This document shows positions 1 to 5,527 of a DNA stretch of 5,939 nt, in pieces; position 1 is the stretch's first letter, and the number at the start of each line of letters is the position of its first letter. Origin of the DNA: Flavobacterium psychrophilum (GTDB lineage Bacteria > Bacteroidota > Bacteroidia > Flavobacteriales > Flavobacteriaceae); the NCBI GenBank assembly GCA_945866505.1, contig CAMBHH010000198.1, positions 1-5,939 of the forward strand. The letters run 5' to 3'. Both the position numbers and the translations under genes were made by a program. The notes beneath the pieces were generated by a model. It was not told the DNA's origin. It saw only the letters and a list, made by a program, of their open reading frames with translations, and searched no databases.

Positions 1-295
1 TACGTTGCCCGTAATGTGCTGCGTTGTTCCCTGTTTTTCTAACGATATGCAGTCCTTCTCGAAGCTGATGAGGAATGATGCTTTTGATAGTTTCTTCATT
101 CATCAAGTTGATGAGTTCCGTGTTGAAAGGTTTTTCGATATGCTCTAAATCATAGATTAAGTACATACATTCCTCTAACACTAAACGACAATAACTGGCA
201 GTTGAAACAGGTTCTGTAAAAACCCTTTGCTCTGCTGTTTTCATCTTGGTATAAAGTGAAAGCCATTCTTGTTGAAGAAACTTAAAGTTGCTCAT
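1..295 (-). CDS. hsdR: Type I restriction enzyme subunit R (HsdR), N-terminal fragment cut by the window edge
   Basis: Reading leftward from ATG at 295-293, the frame stays open for 98 codons to the window edge. The translation begins MSNFKFLQQEWLSLYTKM, continues with an AEQRVFTEPVSTASYCRLVLEE stretch (about residues 21-42), and has KTGNNAAH at about 87-94. These are hallmarks of the DUF4145-type N-terminal domain of many HsdR proteins (F..L..EW..LY, then A[ED]..v..dP....y.R..lE, then GN.A.H). The PD-(D/E)XK nuclease and SF2 helicase/translocase domains that make HsdR the ATP-driven cutting subunit should follow outside the window and cannot be checked here. The start lies 12 bp after the PIN gene stop, with TAGG 4 nt upstream as a weak ribosome site, so it is probably co-transcribed with the HTH/PIN pair. 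The family call is by motif recall and fits the hsdM/hsdS context. Confidence 0.85.
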   Translation of the reverse strand, partial: MSNFKFLQQEWLSLYTKMKTAEQRVFTEPVSTASYCRLVLEECMYLIYDLEHIEKPFNTELINLMNEETIKSIIPHQLREGLHIVRKTGNNAAHYGQR

Positions 296-307
296 TTACC
301 TAATCTT

Positions 308-871
308 TTATAAAAGTGCGTGAATATAATTTGCAGTATCAAACAACTCCACTTTTCTTAAACTTTCTAATACTTCAAATTCGTCCATATTGGGGTTTTT
401 TCTATTTAACACCATTTCTTTAAAGGCTTTGATGGCGATTTCTGGATTTAAGTCTATGATATCTGTTAAGAAATCGTCTGCACTTTTTGCTTTTACCCCA
501 AAGGAATTCAAATATTTCTCAGGGAAATCTTTTAAATTATTGGTTACAATTACATCAGCATTTGATTTTATGGCAGCTGCTAAAACGTGTCTATCGTTTT
601 CATCAGGCAGCGTTAGGTTTGCTATCAAACTTTCATAATTAGAAACTAATGCATCTGGAAAAGCATTATTGGCTCTTTGCACTCTTTTTTCTGCTTCGTC
701 AATTGCTATCCCTTTTCGAATCATTACGTTTTTCCATTCGGTAAAAATGGTAGTACTCCATTTTGGAGTGTACAATTCGTAAAAGGCAAACCAAAACAAC
801 ATGTCACGAATGATAATAGGATATATTACATTCGTATCTAAAACTGCTTTGAATTTTACACTATGAATCAT
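308..871 (-). CDS. PIN-domain ribonuclease (PIN_3-like), probable toxin of a type II toxin-antitoxin pair
   Basis: This 187-residue protein has the acidic pattern of PIN nucleases: Asp12 in VLDTNVIYP, Glu45 in FTEWKN, Asp93 in LPDENDRHVLAAAI, and Asn111/Asp115 in VTNNLKDFP. Such residues bind Mg2+/Mn2+ at the active site. LPDENDRH followed by IVTNNLKDFP is typical of the PIN_3 subgroup rather than compact VapC, and the protein is longer than the usual VapC of about 130 residues, with a helical C-terminal extension (about 140-187). PIN toxins usually cut tRNA or rRNA; the target here is unknown. The ATG lies inside the end of the upstream HTH gene (11-bp overlap), the usual arrangement for an antitoxin-toxin pair translated by coupling. 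hsdR follows after 12 bp. All expected acidic residues are present, so it looks active. Confidence 0.85.
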   Translation of the reverse strand: MIHSVKFKAVLDTNVIYPIIIRDMLFWFAFYELYTPKWSTTIFTEWKNVMIRKGIAIDEAEKRVQRANNAFPDALVSNYESLIANLTLPDENDRHVLAAAIKSNADVIVTNNLKDFPEKYLNSFGVKAKSADDFLTDIIDLNPEIAIKAFKEMVLNRKNPNMDEFEVLESLRKVELFDTANYIHALL

Positions 872-1316
872 ATAAACCTAATTCTTCATCCTGGTTCATC
901 ATATCGATAATATGCTTTTTCTGCTCTTCCTTCATTTTTTGTTTGAACTTTACAACATCTTCAAACATAATTCTACGATGCTTGCCTACTTTTACAAATT
1001 CCATTTCGCCTTCTTCTAGTAATTTTACTAAATGAGGGCGAGAACAACCCAAAATTTCTGCTGCTTTTTGAGTGGTCACTTCTGTAGCCACTGGCACGAT
1101 TGAAATGGGTTTTCCTTCGCTCATCGCTTTTAGAATATCTCCCAAGAGTTGCAAGGCACGAGAAGGAATTACAATTTTATCTTGTGTTTCTTCAATTTCT
1201 ATTTCCGTTTCTGTTTCTTTTATATGTGTTAAAGCTGCTGCCAAAGCCGCATAGGACTTAATTGCTACTCTTTGCTCTATTTTAGAAGGTCTATTGATGT
1301 GATTTATTGTTTGCAT
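861..1316 (-). CDS. Excisionase/MerR-like helix-turn-helix protein, probable antitoxin of the PIN gene
   Basis: This 151-residue protein carries a winged helix-turn-helix of the excisionase/HTH_17 type at about residues 79-125: EVTTQKAAEILGCSRPHLVKLLEEG, then FVKVGKHRRI (wing) and the helix MFEDVVKFKQKMK. The N-terminal half (1-75) holds an Ala-rich helix (20-30), a Glu/Thr-rich acidic run (33-46) and a predicted helix around PSRALQLLGDILKAMSEG. The acidic C-terminus (NQDEELGLYDS) is where a toxin-neutralising tail would be expected, although this is inference. HTH_17 proteins paired with PIN_3 ribonucleases are a recurrent arrangement in bacteria. The 11-bp overlap with the PIN gene, a TATATTTG box 21 nt upstream of the ATG and three tandem 9-bp repeats beyond it all fit an autoregulating antitoxin. 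The alternative is a plain DNA-binding regulator of the operon. Confidence 0.8.
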   Translation of the reverse strand: MQTINHINRPSKIEQRVAIKSYAALAAALTHIKETETEIEIEETQDKIVIPSRALQLLGDILKAMSEGKPISIVPVATEVTTQKAAEILGCSRPHLVKLLEEGEMEFVKVGKHRRIMFEDVVKFKQKMKEEQKKHIIDMMNQDEELGLYDS

Positions 1317-1336
1317 AATCCTATTGTTTTAGACAA

Positions 1337-1344
1337 CAAATATA
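1337..1344 (-). promoter_or_regulatory. Bacteroidota-type -7 promoter box for the HTH/PIN/hsdR group
   Basis: On the minus strand this reads TATATTTG, an exact match to the TAnnTTTG box recognised by the Bacteroidota primary sigma factor, 20 nt before the HTH start codon. No clear TTTG -33 box is present at the expected 19-21 bp upstream; that position falls in the TTTCG-containing repeats. The box lies in the 97-bp gap after the peptidase gene. It would give the HTH, PIN and hsdR genes their own transcript, separate from hsdM/hsdS. Confidence 0.5.
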
Positions 1345-1353
1345 CAAAAAATT

Positions 1354-1380
1354 CGAAATAAACGAAATAAACGAAAAAAT
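1354..1380. repeat. Three tandem 9-bp repeats, candidate operator upstream of the HTH/PIN promoter
   Basis: CGAAATAAA occurs twice in tandem (1354-1362, 1363-1371) and is followed by a diverged third unit CGAAAAAAT (1372-1380). The array starts 10 bp upstream of the -7 box and covers the expected -33 region. Iterated sites of this kind are common binding sites for antitoxin repressors, so autoregulation by the adjacent HTH protein is a reasonable inference. The sequence is AT-rich, so chance is possible. Confidence 0.4.
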
Positions 1381-1413
1381 TTTAGAAAGTATAATATATT
1401 GAACAGCGTTTTT

Positions 1414-2037
1414 TTATTTAAGTTTGAGACTAATTGCGTCTTCAAATTTCACAAAGCAATCTTCACGGGTTTCCCATTTATAAGGATATATTCCGTGAAA
1501 AGTAGTTGCTGTATTTATTATAGAATTCCAATAATTTCCCACTTCACTTCCCGAAGGGTCTAGGAAGAATATTTTAGAAATCACTCCGTTATTTTCTTCA
1601 AAACCAACCGCTAACAACCAATGAGCCAGATTGACCCCTCTAATTCCAACAATTACCGGAGCGTTTTCTTTTAATGAAGCGACAGTGAAATCAATCACTT
1701 TTCTACCTCCTAAGTTCGTGATGCTAGTTATCACATCCTTTTTAAAACTTTGCTCCAACATTGTTTCTAAATCTTCTACAAAAGTGCCATTTTGAATAAA
1801 AACATCATGTTCTCGCATCGCTTTGATTAGTTTACCTAATTTGGTGTTTCCTTTTGTTGACCAAAGATTGGTTGCTTGATTATAATTTATCACTCCTAGA
1901 ATAATTAAAGCCATAAACACGCAGTAAGGACCACACGCACCATCTATGCTACCTTGACGAAGAAATACATTTTCCTCATGTGCTGTAACATTGTCATTTG
2001 TTATATCTAACTGGTTGATAGTTTTAATGATCTTCAT
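1414..2037 (-). CDS. Papain-like/C39-like cysteine peptidase, family not recognised
   Basis: This 207-residue protein has the layout of a C39-like papain-fold peptidase. Gln28 fits the oxyanion-hole position and Cys35 the nucleophile, in RQGSIDGACGPYCVFMALIILG. His139 follows in NLAHWLLAVGF, and Asp160 in KIFFLDPSG. This is the Q...CGP, H...vGf, lDP.G order of the family. There is no signal peptide, transmembrane segment or ABC transporter domain, so it is probably cytoplasmic and not a bacteriocin exporter. The hydrophobic run after Cys39 is the active-site helix, not a membrane anchor. The gene begins 13 bp after the stop of the hsdS remnant and lies in the type I RM operon, so an accessory defence or regulatory protease is possible. 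The substrate is unknown, and a transglutaminase-like or acyltransferase use of the same fold cannot be excluded. A 9-A run lies just before the start and no Shine-Dalgarno is evident. Confidence 0.65.
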   Translation of the reverse strand: MKIIKTINQLDITNDNVTAHEENVFLRQGSIDGACGPYCVFMALIILGVINYNQATNLWSTKGNTKLGKLIKAMREHDVFIQNGTFVEDLETMLEQSFKKDVITSITNLGGRKVIDFTVASLKENAPVIVGIRGVNLAHWLLAVGFEENNGVISKIFFLDPSGSEVGNYWNSIINTATTFHGIYPYKWETREDCFVKFEDAISLKLK

Positions 2038-2050
2038 CTAGACTTTTTTT

Positions 2051-2107
2051 TTACGCTAACTCCCCTTTAAAGGCCTTTTGCAACAGGCTATTAAACAACT
2101 CTTCTGA
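2051..2107 (-). pseudogene. Leftover 3' end of a second hsdS gene
   Basis: Read on the minus strand this encodes SEELFNSLLQKAFKGELA and a TAA stop. The first 17 residues are identical to the last 17 of the intact HsdS that ends at 2739. The two copies differ at four third-codon positions, all synonymous (GAA/GAG, AAT/AAC, TTG/TTA, GCC/GCG), and this one has an extra Ala codon before its stop. An in-frame TAA directly precedes the stretch, so it is not part of a longer ORF. It sits 13 bp before the peptidase start, suggesting the peptidase originally followed an hsdS gene directly and that most of that older hsdS has been lost or replaced. Confidence 0.8.
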
Positions 2108-2130
2108 TTATGTTTACCTTATTTTATTCA

Positions 2131-2173
2131 ACTTCCCCTCTTTTTAAGATGGGTGGCTGAAAGCTGGAGTGTT
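2131..2173. repeat. Hairpin repeat, copy downstream of the DUF559 gene
   Basis: This 43-bp segment matches 2636-2678 without gaps at 40 of 43 positions (differences at 2150, 2165 and 2168) in the same orientation. It includes the hairpin CCCCTCTT-TTT-AAGATGGG with one mismatched pair. With the second copy it brackets the DUF559 gene. It looks like a member of a dispersed palindromic repeat family; a genome-wide count would show this. Confidence 0.75.
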
Positions 2174-2188
2174 CTAATGAGTTTTTAT

Positions 2189-2605
2189 TTAACTAAATGT
2201 TTCATTAATAAATCTTTCGAGTTCTGTCATAACATTTTCTAAATCGTGTTTTACTCTAAAATCAGAAATTCTATAGACAATCAACCCTAAATTTACTAGA
2301 AATTCTTCCCTCATTGCATCGTATTCTTCTTTATCATTATGGCTTGCCCCGTCTATTTCAATTATTAGCCCTAATGATTTGACATAAAAATCGACTATAA
2401 AACTTCCGATAATTCGTTGTCTATCAAAATCAATTTTCCAAAAATTATTGGCTCGCACTTGTCTCCAAAAAATTACTTCCGATAGCACTCCTGCTTTTCT
2501 CAGTGCTCTTGCCCTGCTACGCAAGGCTTGATTAGCTGGAAGAATCGGAATGTTTCTTCTAAATATAGCCTTATCATAAATATGTGTTACAATTTCGGTT
2601 TTCAT
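2189..2605 (-). CDS. DUF559 (Vsr-like PD-(D/E)XK fold) endonuclease-like protein
   Basis: This 138-residue protein matches the DUF559 family, which has the very-short-patch-repair (Vsr) type of restriction endonuclease fold. Visible signature: LSEVIFWRQVR (Glu43), FDRQRIIGSFIVDFY (Asp72), GLIIEIDGASH (Glu83, Asp85, His89), a D..R pair (Asp96, Arg99), and a final LGLIVYRISDFRV strand. The acidic and polar residues needed for metal-dependent cutting all appear to be present, and the length of about 140 is normal. DUF559 genes are scattered in flavobacterial genomes and their function is not established. This one is bracketed by 43-bp hairpin repeats and by two hsdS 3' ends, so it looks like a passenger rather than an original RM subunit. 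It is separated from hsdS by 133 bp with no clear promoter box. Alternatives are a repair nicking enzyme, a homing-type nuclease or an accessory defence nuclease. Confidence 0.8.
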   Translation of the reverse strand: MKTEIVTHIYDKAIFRRNIPILPANQALRSRARALRKAGVLSEVIFWRQVRANNFWKIDFDRQRIIGSFIVDFYVKSLGLIIEIDGASHNDKEEYDAMREEFLVNLGLIVYRISDFRVKHDLENVMTELERFINETFS

Positions 2606-2629
2606 AAAAATCGTATTTATTTCATTTCC

Positions 2630-2745
2630 GTTATAACTTCCCCTCTTTTTAAGAGGGGTGGCTGAAAGCAGGGGTGTTTTTTCTCAACACACAAGAATCC
2701 ACCCCGCCCTATCGGGCACCCCTCCGAAGGAGGGGAAGTTATAAC
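2630..2745. repeat. Inverted-repeat element with two hairpins, overlapping the hsdS stop codon
   Basis: This 116-bp unit ends in a perfect 16-bp inverted repeat: GTTATAACTTCCCCTC at 2630-2645 and its complement at 2730-2745. Each end holds a hairpin: CCCCTCTT-TTT-AAGAGGGG (2640-2658) and CCCCTCC-GAA-GGAGGGG (2719-2735). The inner halves are also related as imperfect inverted copies (GGGGTGGCTGAAAGCAGGGG against GGGGTGCCCGATAGGGCGGGG), and GCCC-TATC-GGGC (2706-2717) forms a small inner stem. The arrangement resembles a paired REP unit or MITE. The right terminus runs into hsdS and supplies its TAA stop (2739-2741). The hairpins lack long T runs, so they are more likely mRNA-stabilising or partly attenuating than strong terminators between hsdS and the downstream genes. 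Confidence 0.7.
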
Positions 2746-3932
2746 TCCCCTTTAAACGCCTTTTGTAACAGGCTGTTAAACAACTCCTCTGATTTTATTA
2801 AACTCGTTTGTGCAATGGCTTTTTGTTCTTCTATTAAGGCAACACGTTCTGCAAATTGGTTTTGTAGGGTAATTGGAGGTAATAGAATTTTTAATTTTTT
2901 TAAATGAGAAATATAGATTGCTTGTTGAGCTGAAGCTGACGATACATTGACTAACTGTTTGGAGAATTTTTCATTTATTAATAATTTACACAAATAATCA
3001 CTATTAAAACTTTCTCCTTTTTTAATTAATATAACGCTACCCATAAGACAAAAAGGAATTTCTGTTTTAACAGTTGTGCATCTTCCAACAGTTGCTCCTC
3101 TACTAACTAATACTATATCATTTATTTCGGGGTTACATTTTTTAGTATATTTAATATAATTTTCTTCTGAAACAAATCTTTCTACAGTAAAATCAACCTT
3201 ATCATCTAATACATCTTTAGCCATAATAAGATTTTTACCAAATTCTAAAACTGGCGGATTCTGATGCTCTCCATCTGTGATTTTTTTTGCAACATTTCCT
3301 AATTCAACTTTCTCCCAACCTTTCTCATTACTCACAGGATCGCCAAACATATCTAAGAAAAGTGCTTGTGTGAGTTCATCATACTTGGCTAGCAATGCTT
3401 TGTCATTCTGTCTTAGAGCATCTGCTGCATCGAGAATGTTGGCAATTTTCTGTTGTTGGGGTAATGGTGGTATGGGAACAGGAATGTTCCCCATTGTTTT
3501 CTTATTTATAAACTTAACTGTTCCACCAGTTAGAAACTTGTCAAAATAATTTTGGTCAGATAAATGATTCAAGTAATGTGCAAAATATTGAGAATACAGT
3601 TTTGTATTATCTAATTTAATTAGAAACAAGTTCCAGGCAATCAGAAATTTTTCTGATTTATCAATCCTCAAGCTTTTTCCAATAGTACCTATATTGCAAA
3701 CCAAAACATCATCAATATTTGCTTGATATTTGTCTTTATATTTTAAATAATCTTTTTCACTTAAATACTTAGTATCATCTAAATTTAAAAAACCTTTTGT
3801 GATATGTTTCGATTGAAGAATAGGTATGCCTTTTTCTAAATACTCTACATTTTCAGTAACAGTATTTATTCCTTGATGCATATCTATAGTTAGATTTTTA
3901 AGAATGTCTATTTCTAATGCTTGTTCAATCAT
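2739..3932 (-). CDS. hsdS: Type I restriction-modification specificity subunit S (HsdS)
   Basis: This 397-residue protein is a full-length HsdS with two target-recognition domains joined by conserved helical spacers. TRD1 covers about residues 1-155 (motif DDVLVCNIGTIGKS at 74-87). The central conserved region is IPPLPQQQKIANILDAADAL to MFGDP (155-199). TRD2 covers about 205-350 (matching motif NDIVLVSRGATVGR at 271-284). The distal conserved region is LPPITLQNQFAERV to LLQKAFKGEL (351-397). Each TRD reads one half of a bipartite DNA target and the spacers set the distance; the specificity cannot be read from sequence. HsdS also scaffolds two HsdM and two HsdR. The start overlaps the hsdM stop as ATGA (3929-3932), so translation is probably coupled. 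The last codons run GAG TTA TAA, with the stop inside the terminus of a repeat element; the remnant at 2051-2107 suggests an older ending GAG TTA GCG TAA. No internal disruption is seen. Confidence 0.95.
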   Translation of the reverse strand: MIEQALEIDILKNLTIDMHQGINTVTENVEYLEKGIPILQSKHITKGFLNLDDTKYLSEKDYLKYKDKYQANIDDVLVCNIGTIGKSLRIDKSEKFLIAWNLFLIKLDNTKLYSQYFAHYLNHLSDQNYFDKFLTGGTVKFINKKTMGNIPVPIPPLPQQQKIANILDAADALRQNDKALLAKYDELTQALFLDMFGDPVSNEKGWEKVELGNVAKKITDGEHQNPPVLEFGKNLIMAKDVLDDKVDFTVERFVSEENYIKYTKKCNPEINDIVLVSRGATVGRCTTVKTEIPFCLMGSVILIKKGESFNSDYLCKLLINEKFSKQLVNVSSASAQQAIYISHLKKLKILLPPITLQNQFAERVALIEEQKAIAQTSLIKSEELFNSLLQKAFKGEL

Positions 3933-5404
3933 TTCAACAACTCTTCTAAGATTAGTAATTTCTGCTTGTTCTCTTCTTGAAGATTTTTGATGTCTTGTAT
4001 TATCACGGATGGCTGTGCATAAGTAACTTCATCATACACCACCTCTTTGTATCGGTTTATAGACAAATCCCAGTCATTGGCTTTAATTTCTGCAAAAGGC
4101 ACTAAGAAACTTTTGTCGGTTCGTAATCGGTTGGTTTCAGCCTCTAAGTTACGATAGCGATTTACAATATCTTGTATATCATTGTCTTTGGTTTCTGCCC
4201 GCTTGTCGTCTAATGTCAGTCCATCGGCTTGCATATCATAAAACCAAACGTTGTCTGTTCCGCCAGTGCCTGTTTTGGTAAAAAACAAAACGGCTGTACT
4301 TACTCCGGCATAAGGTTTGAAAACACCACTTGGCATCGAGATTACAGCATCGAGTTTGTGGTTTTCTATAATTTCCTGTCGTATTTGTTTGTGGGCGTTC
4401 GAGCTTCCAAACAATACACCATCAGGCACGATTACAGCGCATCTACCGCCTGTTTTTAGCATTCGAAGCATTAGTCCTAAAAACAATAATTCGGTCTTCT
4501 TGGACTTTACCACTTTTAGTATCGAACTTTCCACACTGTCATAATCCAAACTTCCTTTAAAAGGAGGATTTGCCAAGATAAGTGTAAACTGGTCTCTAAC
4601 ATCGCCATTACTTTCGCTCAAGGAATCCTTGCCAATGAGTTTTGGATTTTCGATACCGTGCAATTGTAAATTCATTGCGCCAATACGCAACATTGTATTG
4701 TCAAATTCAATACCGGTAAACATATCGCTGTTATAGTGTTCTCTAAATTCTCTTTCGTGAAACCAATCGGAATGGTTTTCGTGGATGTATTCCCCTGCCG
4801 AAACCAAGAATCCCGCCGTTCCCGCTGATGGGTCGCAAATCGTGTCTTCTTTGGTAGGTTGTACCATATCGACCATCATTTTTATAATGTGTCTTGGGGT
4901 TCTAAACTGCCCGTTGGTTCCTGCGGTGGCAATTTTAGAAAGTAGGTATTCATAGACATCGCCTTTCGTGTCTCTGTCCTCCATTTTGATTTTGTCAATC
5001 ATCTGAACGACTTGATCCAGTAGTCTAGGAGTAGGAATCATAAAGGTGGCACCTTTCATATACTTTGCAAACACACCTACCTCGTTGCCCACTTCTTTCA
5101 TATGGTCAAAGACCGTTGTTCCTCCTGCTATTGGTCTAGTGAAAAGGTCAAACATAGCTTGTGGCTCTTTGTTCTTGAAGGAACTCCAACGCAATTCTTG
5201 TTGTTCAGGAGTAAAGAGGATATTGGCTATAGGTTTCTTGATTAAACTTGCTTTTTTCTCTTCTAATACCTGTGTTTCGTCTAATCTTCGAATGAATAGT
5301 AAGTAGGTAAATTGTTAGATTACCGTTAGAGGGTTACTCACTCCACCTGTCCAGAAGGACTCCCATATCTTGTCAACCTGCGATTTTAATTCTCCTGTAA
5401 TCAT
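3929..5404 (-). pseudogene. hsdM: Type I DNA adenine methyltransferase HsdM, interrupted by a stop at codon 30
   Basis: The true start is ATG at 5404, because the translation opens with MITGELKSQVDKIWESFWTG, the usual start of this HsdM family. The frame runs 491 codons to a TGA at 3931-3929, a normal length, but codon 30 (5315-5317) is TAA. Context reads NPLTVI-stop-QFTYLLFIRRLDE, where relatives have Glu (GAA), so one G-to-T change explains it. The rest is intact: N-terminal helical HsdM_N domain (about 1-150), SAM-binding motif I DPSAGTAGFL at 191-200, and catalytic N6-adenine motif IV NPPF at 279-282. The C-terminal helix probably contacts HsdS. The first in-frame ATG after the stop is codon 84 (5155), and TTG at codon 71 is possible; a protein started there lacks much of the N-terminal domain and is unlikely to work fully. 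Alternatives are a sequencing error or stop readthrough. Confidence 0.9.
5315..5317 (-). other. Premature TAA in hsdM (codon 30)
   Basis: The plus strand shows tta, giving TAA on the coding strand between ATC (Ile29) and CAA (Gln31). The reading frame is the same before and after, so this is a substitution and not a frameshift. Both flanks match the HsdM family closely, which makes a wrong frame or a mistaken gene start very unlikely. Confidence 0.9.
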
Positions 5405-5421
5405 CTATTGTATTGTAAATC

Positions 5422-5442
5422 GGCAAGCAGTTATTTGTTGCC
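5422..5442. promoter_or_regulatory. Imperfect inverted repeat in the hsdM leader
   Basis: GGCAA at 5422-5426 and TTGCC at 5438-5442 can pair around an 11-nt centre; a CA/TG pair beyond a one-base bulge lengthens the stem slightly. It lies 18-38 bp before the hsdM ATG and could be an operator or leader hairpin. I found no convincing TAnnTTTG box for hsdM; TACTTTTA farther upstream (near 5457-5464) is only a weak candidate. Confidence 0.25.
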
Positions 5443-5500
5443 AATGTCTTTAGTGGTTAAAAGTAGCATTTTAAAAATAAATCTCGGAAAGTTTTTACAA

Positions 5501-5527
5501 TAAAAAAGACGGTGTAAAAACCGTCTT
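5501..5527 (-). terminator. Rho-independent terminator-like hairpin, minus strand
   Basis: AAGACGG (5506-5512) pairs perfectly with CCGTCTT (5521-5527) around an 8-nt loop. On the minus strand the stem is followed by a T run (complement of 5502-5507), giving a standard terminator for transcription arriving from the right. It would shield hsdM from upstream read-through. The plus-strand side has only a short broken T stretch. Confidence 0.65.

Noticed and set aside
2630..2745. CRISPR or insertion-sequence interpretation of the repeats
   Set aside because: There are only two direct copies plus one inverted copy, with no regular spacers, no cas genes and no transposase in the window; a REP/MITE-like palindromic repeat fits better.
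2674..2907. Plus-strand open frame over the hsdS 3' end and repeat element
   Set aside because: It is antisense to conserved HsdS codons and runs through the hairpin repeat; no independent support.
3929..5194. hsdM as an intact gene starting at an internal TTG (421 residues)
   Set aside because: The upstream 70 codons are clear HsdM N-terminal sequence from ATG 5404, broken only by one TAA, so the TTG start is an artefact of the stop and not the native start.
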